Both the position numbers and the translations under genes were made by a program. A model generated the notes under the pieces. It was not told where the DNA came from. It searched no databases and saw only the letters and a list, made by a program, of their open reading frames with translations. From contig DOWL01000187.1 of NCBI GenBank assembly GCA_003519585.1, forward strand, positions 17,501 through 23,782: 6,282 nt of DNA, given 5' to 3'. Every line of letters starts with the position of its first letter. The first letter of the stretch is position 1. Source of the stretch: Nocardioides sp. (lineage in GTDB: Bacteria; Actinomycetota; Actinomycetes; Propionibacteriales; Nocardioidaceae). Below are positions 1 through 6,282 of the stretch, piece by piece.

Positions 1-26
1 GACGAATCAACGGAGATGACCACTTT

Positions 27-66
27 GGCGGTCCCGGGGGCGTACGCCACGCCTCCCGGGACCGCC
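27..66 (-). terminator. Strong hairpin terminator without a U-tract
   Basis: Starting five bases after the TGA stop, the transcript reads GGCGGTCCCGGG (66-55) and later its perfect complement CCCGGGACCGCC (38-27). Inside this 12-bp stem, GGCGT (53-49) can pair with ACGCC (43-39). The result is about 17 bp with one bulged base (54) and a 5-nt loop (48-44). The sequence after the stem is AAAGTGG, not a run of T. Hairpins without a U-tract are often reported as terminators in actinobacteria. Position, length and perfect pairing make this the likely 3' end of the nuclease transcript. Confidence 0.82.
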
Positions 67-71
67 CTGGA

Positions 72-3000
72 TCAGCTGACGGTGAACCGGACCGTGCTCG
101 CACTCCCGTCGACAGTCGTGCTGCCGAGGTACTCCACCCGGACCGTGTGCCCACCCCGGCCGAACCGGCCGAGGTCGAGCCGCAGTCGACCGCCCTCCAG
201 GGTGGCGAAGCTCGCGTCGCCGTCGACGACGATCCGCACCTGACCCGTGATCGGCACGTTGTCCGACCCGTCGACCCTGATGGTGAGGGTGACGGCCTGG
301 TTCGGGCGCGGCCGTTGCGGCTGCACCGTGGCCTGCGTCGTCGAGGTCGCCTTCCGGACCGTGACTGTGAAGGTGTCGGAGGCCGCCGCGAGGTTGGCGT
401 TGCCGGCGTACTCCGCGGTGAGGGTGTGCGTGCCCGGGAGCAGCGAGCGTGCAGGCAGGGTGATCTTCACCTTCCCCTTCGACAAGTTGCCGCTGGCGAG
501 CGTGGTGCCCCCGTTCTTGACCCGCACTGTGCCAGTCGGCGTGAGGCCGGCGGGCGCGGTCACGGTGATCGTGACTCCGACCGTCTTGCCGTACTTCACC
601 GACACGTCGGTCGCCGAGACCGTCGGCACCGCCTTGCCGACGGTGACCGTGAAGGTGTCCGAGCCGCCGGTGACGTTGGCGTCGCCGGAGTACTCGGCGG
701 TCAGCACCGTGCCGCTGGGAAGCACCGGCAGGTTCACCGATGCCTGGCCGCCGACAAGAGTCGCCGTCCCGATGGTGGTGGCCCCACGCCGGATCGTCAC
801 CGTGCCGGTCGGGGTCACGCCATCAGCGGTGACCGTGACCGTGGCGGCGCCGGGCGCGCCCGGAGTCGCGTTGACGTCCGGCGCATCGACGGACGACGTC
901 GCCTTCGTGGTCGTCACGGTCAGCCCGTCCTGGCTGCCGGTGTGCCCGGCGTCGCCGCCGTACACCGCCACCGGTGACGCAGTCCCCACGGGCAGCGTCC
1001 TGGCCGGCACCGTGATGGTGGTCGTCCCGTCGACCCCGAGGGTGCCGGTCCCGATGGGCGTGCTGCCCTGGAGCAGGGTCACGGTGCCGGTCGGGGTGGC
1101 GCCTGGACCGGTCACCGTGACCAACACGGGGACCGGCTGGCCATAGGCCACCGTGACGTCGTCGGCCACGGTTGTGCTCGCGGCCTGGTCGACCTGCACG
1201 GTCACCGGGATGGACGTGCCGGTGGTCGGGCCGGTCAGCGTGAGCGTCACCGCACCGGTGGCCCCGGCGGGCAGCACGACGTCGACCGTCGTCTTGCCGG
1301 TGGCGTCAAAGCCCGGCAGCGCCGCCTGGATCGTGTTGTCCAGGGTGAAGGTGCCCAGCGGTGCGCCGTCGAGGTCGACCGCGACCTGGCCGTCCAGCGG
1401 GTCGGTCGCGTTGCTGAACGACCAGCCGCTGACGTCGAAGACCACGTGGTCGCCCGGCTGGTACGACGCGGGGGCGCCTGCCGGGAAGTTCACGTGTACG
1501 CCGTTCTGCTTGGTCGGGACCGGCAGCGGCGGGTCGCCCGCGCCGGTGTTGGCGAACTCGTCGAGGTAGTTGACCATCGCCTGCAGGTCGGTGAGCCCGG
1601 CCTCGGCCTTGTTCGTCCCTCCCGCGAACGACGTGAAGTTGTCACCGCCGGTGGAGAGGAACGAGTTCACCGTCACCGAGTAGACCGTCGCCGGCGCGAT
1701 CGGCACGCGGTCGAGCCACATACCGGTGATGTGCGAGCCGGTCGCCGCATCCGGGTCCGAGGTGTAGGTGAAGCCCTTCGAGGCCCCCAGCTTGAGGAAC
1801 GGCCGCGACGCGCCGGTGGGTTGCCACTGCTGCTCCAGCGCCGCCTTGATCTGAGCTCCGGTCAGGTCCATGTTGACCAGCCCGTTGGCGAACGGCTGCA
1901 CCTCGGCGGCCTGCTTGTAGGTCACCGTCTTCGGGTAGCTCGCCCCGTTGCCGAGCATGTCGGTCCTCAGGCCGCCCGGGTTCATGAACGCGATCTGCGC
2001 CCCACCCGCCTCGTCCCCCGAGGTCTGCCAGCGCTGCGCCTCCGCGACCAGGTTGCCCAGCGACGACTCGACACCACGGTTCTCGGTGGTGCCGTTGGCC
2101 AGGTAGCCACGCCGGATCGGTCCGGCGATCTCACCCAGCGGTACGGCGCCGAGCACAGCCGCCTCGCTGAGCGCCTGGTTGACGATCGCCTGGGTGTCGG
2201 CGTCGGTCGGGTACTGGTCGACCCACGGCGGCTGACCCGAGCCGCCACACGCCGATGCCGTGCAGGTCTTGAGCCGGAGCACCGACTGGGTCTTGGCGAG
2301 GACCTCACCGGTGGTCGTGTCGACGGTGAAGACCAACTTGTTGAGCGCCGCGCCGTACTGACCCGCCGAGACGACCGGACGCTCGGTCACCGCGCGCCCC
2401 TCGGTGGCCCAGTCGGCCACGGGGAAGGAGCAGTTGTACTCCAGGTGCGTGTGGCCGGAGACGATCGCGTCGACGTTCTCGTCGACCCCGGTGATGATCG
2501 AGCCGAAGTCCGAGGTCGGGTCGTCGTCCATCGTGGCGCAATTGGTGTTGGGCGCGCCCTCGTGCACCAGCATGACCACGATGTCGGCGCCCTGGTTGTC
2601 CACCAGGTCGTCAGCGGCCGTGTTGGTCTCGGCCACGATGTCGGTGACCTTGATGTCGGTGATGCCGCCGGGGCTCACCAGCTCCGGCAGGTGCTCGGTC
2701 ACCACGCCCACGAACCCGACCCGCACGTTGCCGAAGTCCTTGGTCCACGTCGCCGGCAGCGCCGGGTCGTCGTTCGCCTTGAACCTCACGTTCGCGCCGA
2801 GGTACTGCCACTCGGCCCCGCCGTCGGGGTTGGACGCCGACTCGGGCGCCATCACCCGGTCGACGAGGTCGGCGTACCCCTGGTCGAACTCGTGGTTGCC
2901 CACCGACGACACATCGAGGCCCGCCGAGTTCAACGCATCGATCGTCGGCTTGTCGTTGAGGATGAACGACTCGAACGTCGAGGCACCGATCAGGTCACCG

Positions 3001-6000
3001 GCCGCGGCGAAGACCGTGTCGGGGTTCTCCCCACGCAACTGGTTCACCGCACCCGCGAGCACCCCGGCACCGGCCGCCGCCGAGACCGGGTCGTTGGCGA
3101 TCCGGCCGTGGAAGTCGTTGGTGCCGAGGATCTGGATGTCGCGCGTCGCCGGCTCGACGTCGGGGAGGTTGATCCCGATGACCTCCGGGTTGTGGTCGGA
3201 GGCGCTGAACGGGCCGTCGTCGTAGAGCAGCGTGCCGACGTAGTTGTAGCGGCTGTACTGGTTGTAGACGGTCTCGTTGGCGTTGATCTCCCAGATGTCG
3301 ACGTCGTTGACCAGAGCCAGCGCGTCGGCGTTGGCGAAGACGTGGTCGAGCGATCCGGACATGCCGTCGAAGCTGTAGGACTTCTCCTCCGGGTCGTCGG
3401 TCGACTCGAGGTTGGTCCAGCCCGCTCCGGTCAACGTCGTGACCGGAGTCTCCTGGGAGTAGGCGTTGAAGTCACCGGTCAGGAACGCCGCGCTGACGCC
3501 CCGAGACGCCGCGAAGTCGTCGGCGAAGGTGTCGAGCGCCTGCGCCTGACGGGTGCGGTCGCCGTTGTACCCGCCGGCTCCGTCGCCGAGGTCGACGTTG
3601 TCGCCGGTCGCACCGGTCGGGCTCTTGGACTTGAAGTGGTTGACCACGACCGCGAAGCCGTCCTCGTCCGCGGCGCCCTTCTGCTTGAACGCCTGGGCGA
3701 ACGGCTCGCGGGCGTTGGCGAACGGCGCGGAGCCGATCAGGATCTGCGCGTCACCGACCAGGTCGACGGTGGCCGGGTCGTAGATGAACCCGGTGCGGAT
3801 CACGTCCTCGTCCTCCACCGCGGGCAGCGCGGCGGGCGAAGGGACGTAGTCCCACCTCGTCGTGCCGGCGTCGGCGTTGAGTGCGGCGACGAGTGCGGAG
3901 AGCGCCTCGTCGCGGTCGATGCCGTCGACCTTGCGGCTGTTCTCGATCTCCTCGAGAGAGACGATGTCGGCATCCATCGTGTTGATGGCAGTGACGATCT
4001 TGGCCTGCTGGCGCAGGAAGTTGGCGTTGTTCCAGGCACCGCGCGGCCCGTTACCCGTGCAGCTGTTGACCGCGATCGGGTTGAGGTCCTTGTCGACGAA
4101 CGACGTGCAGGACTCCGGTCCGGCGTCGTAGTCGACACCGAGCGTGGTGAAGTAGTTGAGCACGTTGAACGTCGCCAGCTTGAGGTCACCGCCGACGTTC
4201 GCGGGGGTGGCGGGACGGTCCTGCTCGAAGGTCACCTTGCCGGTCGGTGCGCCGACGACCTGGCCGCCCTGCGGCTGGATCTTCCAACCGAACCGGTAGT
4301 CGAGGATCACCCCCTGCGGGAACGTGACCGAGGCGCCCACCCGCACCTGGTGCGTGGGCGTGTACCACGGGATCGGGTCGTTCCGGGTCGGCAGGGTCGG
4401 CGGGTTGGCGGTGTTCCAGTACGTCGTGCTGGAGCCGTCGTCGAGGATCACGCGGTGCGCGTTGTTGTACGCGATCCGCTCGTTCGCGGCTGACGAGCCG
4501 GGCGCGGCCACCTCGGTCTGCGCGATCAGCGGGAGGGTGCTGTTCGCGGCCAGGCCGAGCTCGCCGAAGAAGCTGGAGCTGCCACCGTTCGTGGCCGAGG
4601 TGGAAGTCGGGTTGAGCGACGACCCGTCGTACGCGTCGGTGACCGTCCAGTCGCCGGTGGGCTGGAACAGCTCGCCCTCGACCTCCTCCTTGGCCGCCTC
4701 GATGGTGGCGAGGTTGGGGCAGCTGCCGAGCGCGCAGTCGGTGCCGGGGATGGTCGTGTTCGCGACGACCGTGCCCAGGGAGCCGACGTCCGTGACCGTG
4801 GTGGCGTTGATCTCGGTCAGCGTGTTGGGCGCGGTGCCGAACTCGGTGACGGTGCCGGTGACCTGCACCGAATCGCCGATGTCGAGGGTGCTGTCGTCGA
4901 AGCTCGGGGTGAACACGAACAACGCGTCGGAACGGCCCGGCGTGGTGTCCGCACCCGGGGTCTGGAGGTAGAAGCCGTTGAACCCACCCACCGGGTATGT
5001 CGCGGTGACGACGCCCTCGGTGGTGCGAACCGTGCCCGTCAGCGGCGAGGCGGTGCCGCTGCCCTGGATCTCCGCGATGGGGGTGACGCCGACCGGCGCC
5101 GGGTCGACGGTGAAGGTGAACTCCTCGGTGTCCGCGCCCGCGGTAGGAGTGGCCGAGTCGGTCGCGTTGAGGACGACGCTGTAGGAGCCTGCCGTGGTCG
5201 GCGTGCCGGACACTGCGCCGCCCGCGGCGATGCTCACACCCGGCGGCAGCGTGCTGCCCGGGTCACTGAACGTGTACGGCGCCGTACCGCCCGACGCGGT
5301 GGCGGTGAACCCCGCGATCGGCTGGCCGACGACGCCGGTCTTGTTGGTGATGTCCGCGATCGTCAGTGGCGTGGGGCCGACCGGCGTCTTCGGTCCACCG
5401 GCAGTCGGAGCAGCGGCCGCGAAGTCGGCCGAGTTGACGTTGGTGTCGGCGCCGCTGTTGACCCGCTGCAGGCTCAGCGTCACGGAGTTGCCCGAGGCCG
5501 CCGTGCCCTCGGGAGCGTTGCTGGTGCCCCACCCGACCTTGTCGACCAGGCAGCCCACAGCCGGGATTGGGTCGCACGCCGGAGCGGTCGACGGGTCGAT
5601 CGCCGCGGTGCCGTTGACCAGGCTGATCGTGCCGCCACCCGCACCGGGGTTGATCGCCGTCGCGGTCTGGTCGACGTTCGGTACGGCGGTGCCGTTTGCG
5701 CCGTTGCTGCCACCCATGACCACCCAGTAGTCGCCGGGCGCCAGATCACCGGCGGTCAGGGCGATCGCCGTGGTCGAGTTTCCCGTGCTGGTCGGTGCGC
5801 GGTACTGCAGCGACTTCCCGCCCAGCGCGATGGGGCTGCCGGTCGGGTTGTAGATCTCGACGTACTTGTTCGTGTGCGTCGCGCCGGCGGAACCGCCGTT
5901 GACGTAGACCTCGGTGATGACTAGATCCGTGCCACCAGGATTCGCCTGGGACGTGGGCGCGAGGAGGAACTGGAAACCGGTGACGGCCAAGACGATCGAG

Positions 6001-6047
6001 AGCAGTACGGCGAGACGGGCGCGACGATGCGACCGAGATGCGGGCAT
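72..6047 (-). CDS. Secreted bifunctional ExeM/NucH-type endonuclease and 5'-nucleotidase with Ig-like repeats
   Basis: A 1991-residue exported protein predicted to cut extracellular nucleic acid and dephosphorylate 5'-nucleotides. Residues 1-35 are a signal peptide (basic RSHRRAR start, hydrophobic core, SQA|N cleavage). Then come a lamin-tail domain (about 41-220), a putative-Ig domain (228-315), an OB-like ExeM/NucH region (321-425, with IQGSG and GVVTATYP) and the conserved pre-catalytic NucH segment (450-620). The DNase I-like EEP domain (621-961) keeps N628, E700, H804, D859/N861, D901/H902 and D951/H952. The metallophosphatase (970-1262) keeps D978/H980, D1018, N1051/H1052, H1162 and H1199/H1201 (GHTH). 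The 5'-nucleotidase C-terminal domain (about 1304-1500) has NPGGLR (1356-1361) and STGGDNF (1465-1471). An Ig-like domain (1516-1620) and four Ig-like repeats (1622-1991) follow, with no LPXTG motif or C-terminal membrane helix. The start is secure: it has a good ribosome binding site, and no in-frame ATG, GTG or TTG lies between it and the upstream stop at 6156-6158. Domain calls are from motifs seen by eye. Substrate range is inferred from the families. Confidence 0.93.
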   Translation of the reverse strand: MPASRSHRRARLAVLLSIVLAVTGFQFLLAPTSQANPGGTDLVITEVYVNGGSAGATHTNKYVEIYNPTGSPIALGGKSLQYRAPTSTGNSTTAIALTAGDLAPGDYWVVMGGSNGANGTAVPNVDQTATAINPGAGGGTISLVNGTAAIDPSTAPACDPIPAVGCLVDKVGWGTSNAPEGTAASGNSVTLSLQRVNSGADTNVNSADFAAAAPTAGGPKTPVGPTPLTIADITNKTGVVGQPIAGFTATASGGTAPYTFSDPGSTLPPGVSIAAGGAVSGTPTTAGSYSVVLNATDSATPTAGADTEEFTFTVDPAPVGVTPIAEIQGSGTASPLTGTVRTTEGVVTATYPVGGFNGFYLQTPGADTTPGRSDALFVFTPSFDDSTLDIGDSVQVTGTVTEFGTAPNTLTEINATTVTDVGSLGTVVANTTIPGTDCALGSCPNLATIEAAKEEVEGELFQPTGDWTVTDAYDGSSLNPTSTSATNGGSSSFFGELGLAANSTLPLIAQTEVAAPGSSAANERIAYNNAHRVILDDGSSTTYWNTANPPTLPTRNDPIPWYTPTHQVRVGASVTFPQGVILDYRFGWKIQPQGGQVVGAPTGKVTFEQDRPATPANVGGDLKLATFNVLNYFTTLGVDYDAGPESCTSFVDKDLNPIAVNSCTGNGPRGAWNNANFLRQQAKIVTAINTMDADIVSLEEIENSRKVDGIDRDEALSALVAALNADAGTTRWDYVPSPAALPAVEDEDVIRTGFIYDPATVDLVGDAQILIGSAPFANAREPFAQAFKQKGAADEDGFAVVVNHFKSKSPTGATGDNVDLGDGAGGYNGDRTRQAQALDTFADDFAASRGVSAAFLTGDFNAYSQETPVTTLTGAGWTNLESTDDPEEKSYSFDGMSGSLDHVFANADALALVNDVDIWEINANETVYNQYSRYNYVGTLLYDDGPFSASDHNPEVIGINLPDVEPATRDIQILGTNDFHGRIANDPVSAAAGAGVLAGAVNQLRGENPDTVFAAAGDLIGASTFESFILNDKPTIDALNSAGLDVSSVGNHEFDQGYADLVDRVMAPESASNPDGGAEWQYLGANVRFKANDDPALPATWTKDFGNVRVGFVGVVTEHLPELVSPGGITDIKVTDIVAETNTAADDLVDNQGADIVVMLVHEGAPNTNCATMDDDPTSDFGSIITGVDENVDAIVSGHTHLEYNCSFPVADWATEGRAVTERPVVSAGQYGAALNKLVFTVDTTTGEVLAKTQSVLRLKTCTASACGGSGQPPWVDQYPTDADTQAIVNQALSEAAVLGAVPLGEIAGPIRRGYLANGTTENRGVESSLGNLVAEAQRWQTSGDEAGGAQIAFMNPGGLRTDMLGNGASYPKTVTYKQAAEVQPFANGLVNMDLTGAQIKAALEQQWQPTGASRPFLKLGASKGFTYTSDPDAATGSHITGMWLDRVPIAPATVYSVTVNSFLSTGGDNFTSFAGGTNKAEAGLTDLQAMVNYLDEFANTGAGDPPLPVPTKQNGVHVNFPAGAPASYQPGDHVVFDVSGWSFSNATDPLDGQVAVDLDGAPLGTFTLDNTIQAALPGFDATGKTTVDVVLPAGATGAVTLTLTGPTTGTSIPVTVQVDQAASTTVADDVTVAYGQPVPVLVTVTGPGATPTGTVTLLQGSTPIGTGTLGVDGTTTITVPARTLPVGTASPVAVYGGDAGHTGSQDGLTVTTTKATSSVDAPDVNATPGAPGAATVTVTADGVTPTGTVTIRRGATTIGTATLVGGQASVNLPVLPSGTVLTAEYSGDANVTGGSDTFTVTVGKAVPTVSATDVSVKYGKTVGVTITVTAPAGLTPTGTVRVKNGGTTLASGNLSKGKVKITLPARSLLPGTHTLTAEYAGNANLAAASDTFTVTVRKATSTTQATVQPQRPRPNQAVTLTIRVDGSDNVPITGQVRIVVDGDASFATLEGGRLRLDLGRFGRGGHTVRVEYLGSTTVDGSASTVRFTVS
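75..1184 (-). repeat. Four tandem Ig-like repeats at the C-terminus of the nuclease
   Basis: The last 370 residues fall into four units: 1622-1716, 1717-1806, 1807-1900 and 1901-1991 (nt 1184-900, 899-630, 629-348 and 347-75). Each of the first three has a (T)PTGTV turn near its middle, an AVYGGDA or AEYxGxA motif in its last third, and a TVT...KA end. The fourth keeps the layout (ITGQV, VEYLGS, RFTVS) but is more diverged. This is the bacterial Ig-like type of the Big_3_5 class, found in many secreted actinobacterial proteins as spacers or adhesive stalks. The ends of units 2 and 3 are also alike in DNA: about 55 of 69 bases match between 630-698 and 348-416. Confidence 0.8.
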
Positions 6048-6059
6048 GAAGAGTCTCCG
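6048..6059 (-). promoter_or_regulatory. Ribosome binding site of the large gene
   Basis: The minus strand reads CGGAGACTCTTC directly before the ATG. The GGAG core (6058-6055) is 7 nt from the start codon, a normal Shine-Dalgarno spacing. Together with the signal peptide that begins at this ATG, it settles the start. Confidence 0.8.
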
Positions 6060-6130
6060 TTGGGGGTGGTGAGACGACTTCGTCGAGTGGGGAAGGTCCT
6101 CGAGGTGAGTCGACGAGCAGGGTCCGTGGA

Positions 6131-6146
6131 TTCCCGAGTCTGGGAA
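6131..6146. repeat. Short inverted repeat upstream of the large gene
   Basis: TTCCC and GGGAA form perfect 5-bp arms around a 6-nt centre (GAGTCT). The repeat lies just downstream of the candidate -10 hexamer, where a repressor could bind, or it could form a small stem in the leader RNA. Arms this short may be chance. Confidence 0.25.
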
Positions 6147-6151
6147 CCGTA
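6146..6151 (-). promoter_or_regulatory. Weak candidate -10 element
   Basis: The minus strand reads TACGGT, which fits the loose actinobacterial TANNNT pattern, 94 nt upstream of the start codon. No TTGAC-like -35 lies 16-18 nt further upstream (6168-6175 reads as GC-rich sequence). The candidate PHO-box repeats occupy that place instead, as at activator-dependent promoters. A second possibility is TTGACC (6217-6212) with CAGAGT (6194-6189), spaced 17 nt, which overlaps the upstream gene's stop codon. Neither is strong. Confidence 0.18.
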
Positions 6152-6168
6152 TTCGTCAGTGCGCGACC

Positions 6169-6201
6169 GCAGGCCGAGCAGTGGATGAACTCTGGGCGAC
6201 G
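6169..6201 (-). promoter_or_regulatory. Possible PHO-box-like 11-nt direct repeats (PhoP site)
   Basis: On the minus strand the central unit GTTCATCCACT (6190-6180) matches 10 of 11 positions of the published Streptomyces PhoP unit G(G/T)TCAYYYR(G/C)G. The adjoining 11-nt units are weaker: CGTCGCCCAGA (6201-6191) matches 7 and GCTCGGCCTGC (6179-6169) matches 6. Only the central unit is good, and one such match in an intergenic region this size could arise by chance. The site lies about 120-150 nt upstream of a gene whose product would release phosphate, which is the target PhoP would be expected to control. Confidence 0.3.
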
Positions 6202-6213
6202 AAGCGGATCAGG

Positions 6214-6282
6214 TCAAGTGGTGAAGCTGTCGAATACCCCGCCGAGCCGCATCCGGTAGTTGAGCCCGAAGGCGCGCTGGCG
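6214..6282 (-). CDS. C-terminal end of an upstream gene (partial, function unknown)
   Basis: The reverse strand reads open from the window edge for 22 codons and stops at TGA (6216-6214). The peptide ends in GLNYRMRLGGVFDSFTT. Of the 22 codons, 20 end in G or C, as expected for a real gene in this genome, and the stretch ends cleanly just before a region with regulatory-looking sequence. I do not recognise the family from so short a tail. It lies on the same strand as the large gene but 166 nt upstream of it, so the two are neighbours in orientation but probably not tightly coupled in translation. I see no convincing terminator between them, so some read-through is possible. Confidence 0.6.
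   Translation of the reverse strand, partial: RQRAFGLNYRMRLGGVFDSFTT

Noticed and set aside
16..1569. Several plus-strand open frames (16-243, 147-977, 247-1146, 1153-1569)
   Set aside because: They mirror the Ig-repeat coding region on the opposite strand and give low-complexity V/T/P or R-rich products. The frame starting at 16 also runs through the terminator hairpin.
1642..2811. Short minus-strand open frames in other frames (1642-1827, 1982-2308, 2305-2541, 2611-2811)
   Set aside because: They overlap the main gene on the same strand out of frame and are arginine-rich, without motifs or credible start signals.
1446..4493. A 1015-codon open frame on the plus strand
   Set aside because: It lies wholly antisense to the nuclease-nucleotidase gene. 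Its translation is rich in R, V, G and D with no recognisable motif, as expected for the shadow of a high-GC gene. The minus-strand frame has all the catalytic motifs.
5979..6047. Twin-arginine (Tat) signal
   Set aside because: HRRARLA contains two arginines but lacks the usual S/T-R-R-x-F-L-K context. A Sec signal peptide is the safer reading, although Tat export of a metalloenzyme cannot be excluded.
6075..6085. Small stem CGAC-TTC-GTCG in the leader
   Set aside because: Only 4 bp. Too short to call a terminator or riboswitch.
6098..6105. CCTCGAGG palindrome in the leader
   Set aside because: An 8-bp palindrome is expected by chance in GC-rich DNA and matches no regulator site that I can support.
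6131..6146. Inverted repeat as a LexA (SOS) box
   Set aside because: The actinobacterial SOS box resembles GAAC-N6-GTTC or GAACATGTGTTC-like sequences. TTCCC-N6-GGGAA has different arms and orientation.

Overview
The window is GC-rich, with codons that mostly end in G or C. It is dominated by one very long minus-strand gene (start codon at 6047, stop at 72-74) that fills about 95% of it. Base composition, codon use and the kind of secreted multidomain protein point to a high-GC actinobacterium (actinomycete). I cannot name the genus from this sequence.

Layout, read in the direction of transcription (right to left): (1) 6282-6214 holds the last 22 codons and stop of an upstream minus-strand gene of unknown function. 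(2) 6213-6048 is a 166-nt intergenic region with no gene. It holds a possible PHO-box-like set of 11-nt direct repeats, a weak -10-like hexamer, a small inverted repeat and a clear ribosome binding site. (3) 6047-72 encodes a 1991-residue exported protein. Its order is signal peptide, lamin-tail domain (LTD), putative-Ig domain, OB-fold/ExeM-NucH N-terminal region, DNase I-like endonuclease (EEP fold), calcineurin-like metallophosphatase with 5'-nucleotidase C-terminal domain, one Ig-like linker domain and four tandem Ig-like repeats. (4) A strong hairpin begins five bases after the stop codon (66-27) and very probably ends transcription. Positions 1-26 hold nothing I recognise.

The main protein joins an extracellular nuclease of the ExeM/NucH type to a UshA/YhcR-like 5'-nucleotidase in one chain. 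All the catalytic and metal-binding motifs I looked for are present in both modules, so both are probably active. Together they could cut extracellular nucleic acid and strip phosphate from released 5'-nucleotides outside the cell. The possible PHO box upstream would fit phosphate control but is only a hand-matched motif. The architecture is a variation on known families rather than a wholly new system. The less expected details are the two-enzyme fusion itself, the switch from acidic to basic charge across the four C-terminal Ig repeats, the lack of any wall anchor, and the regulatory candidates upstream.
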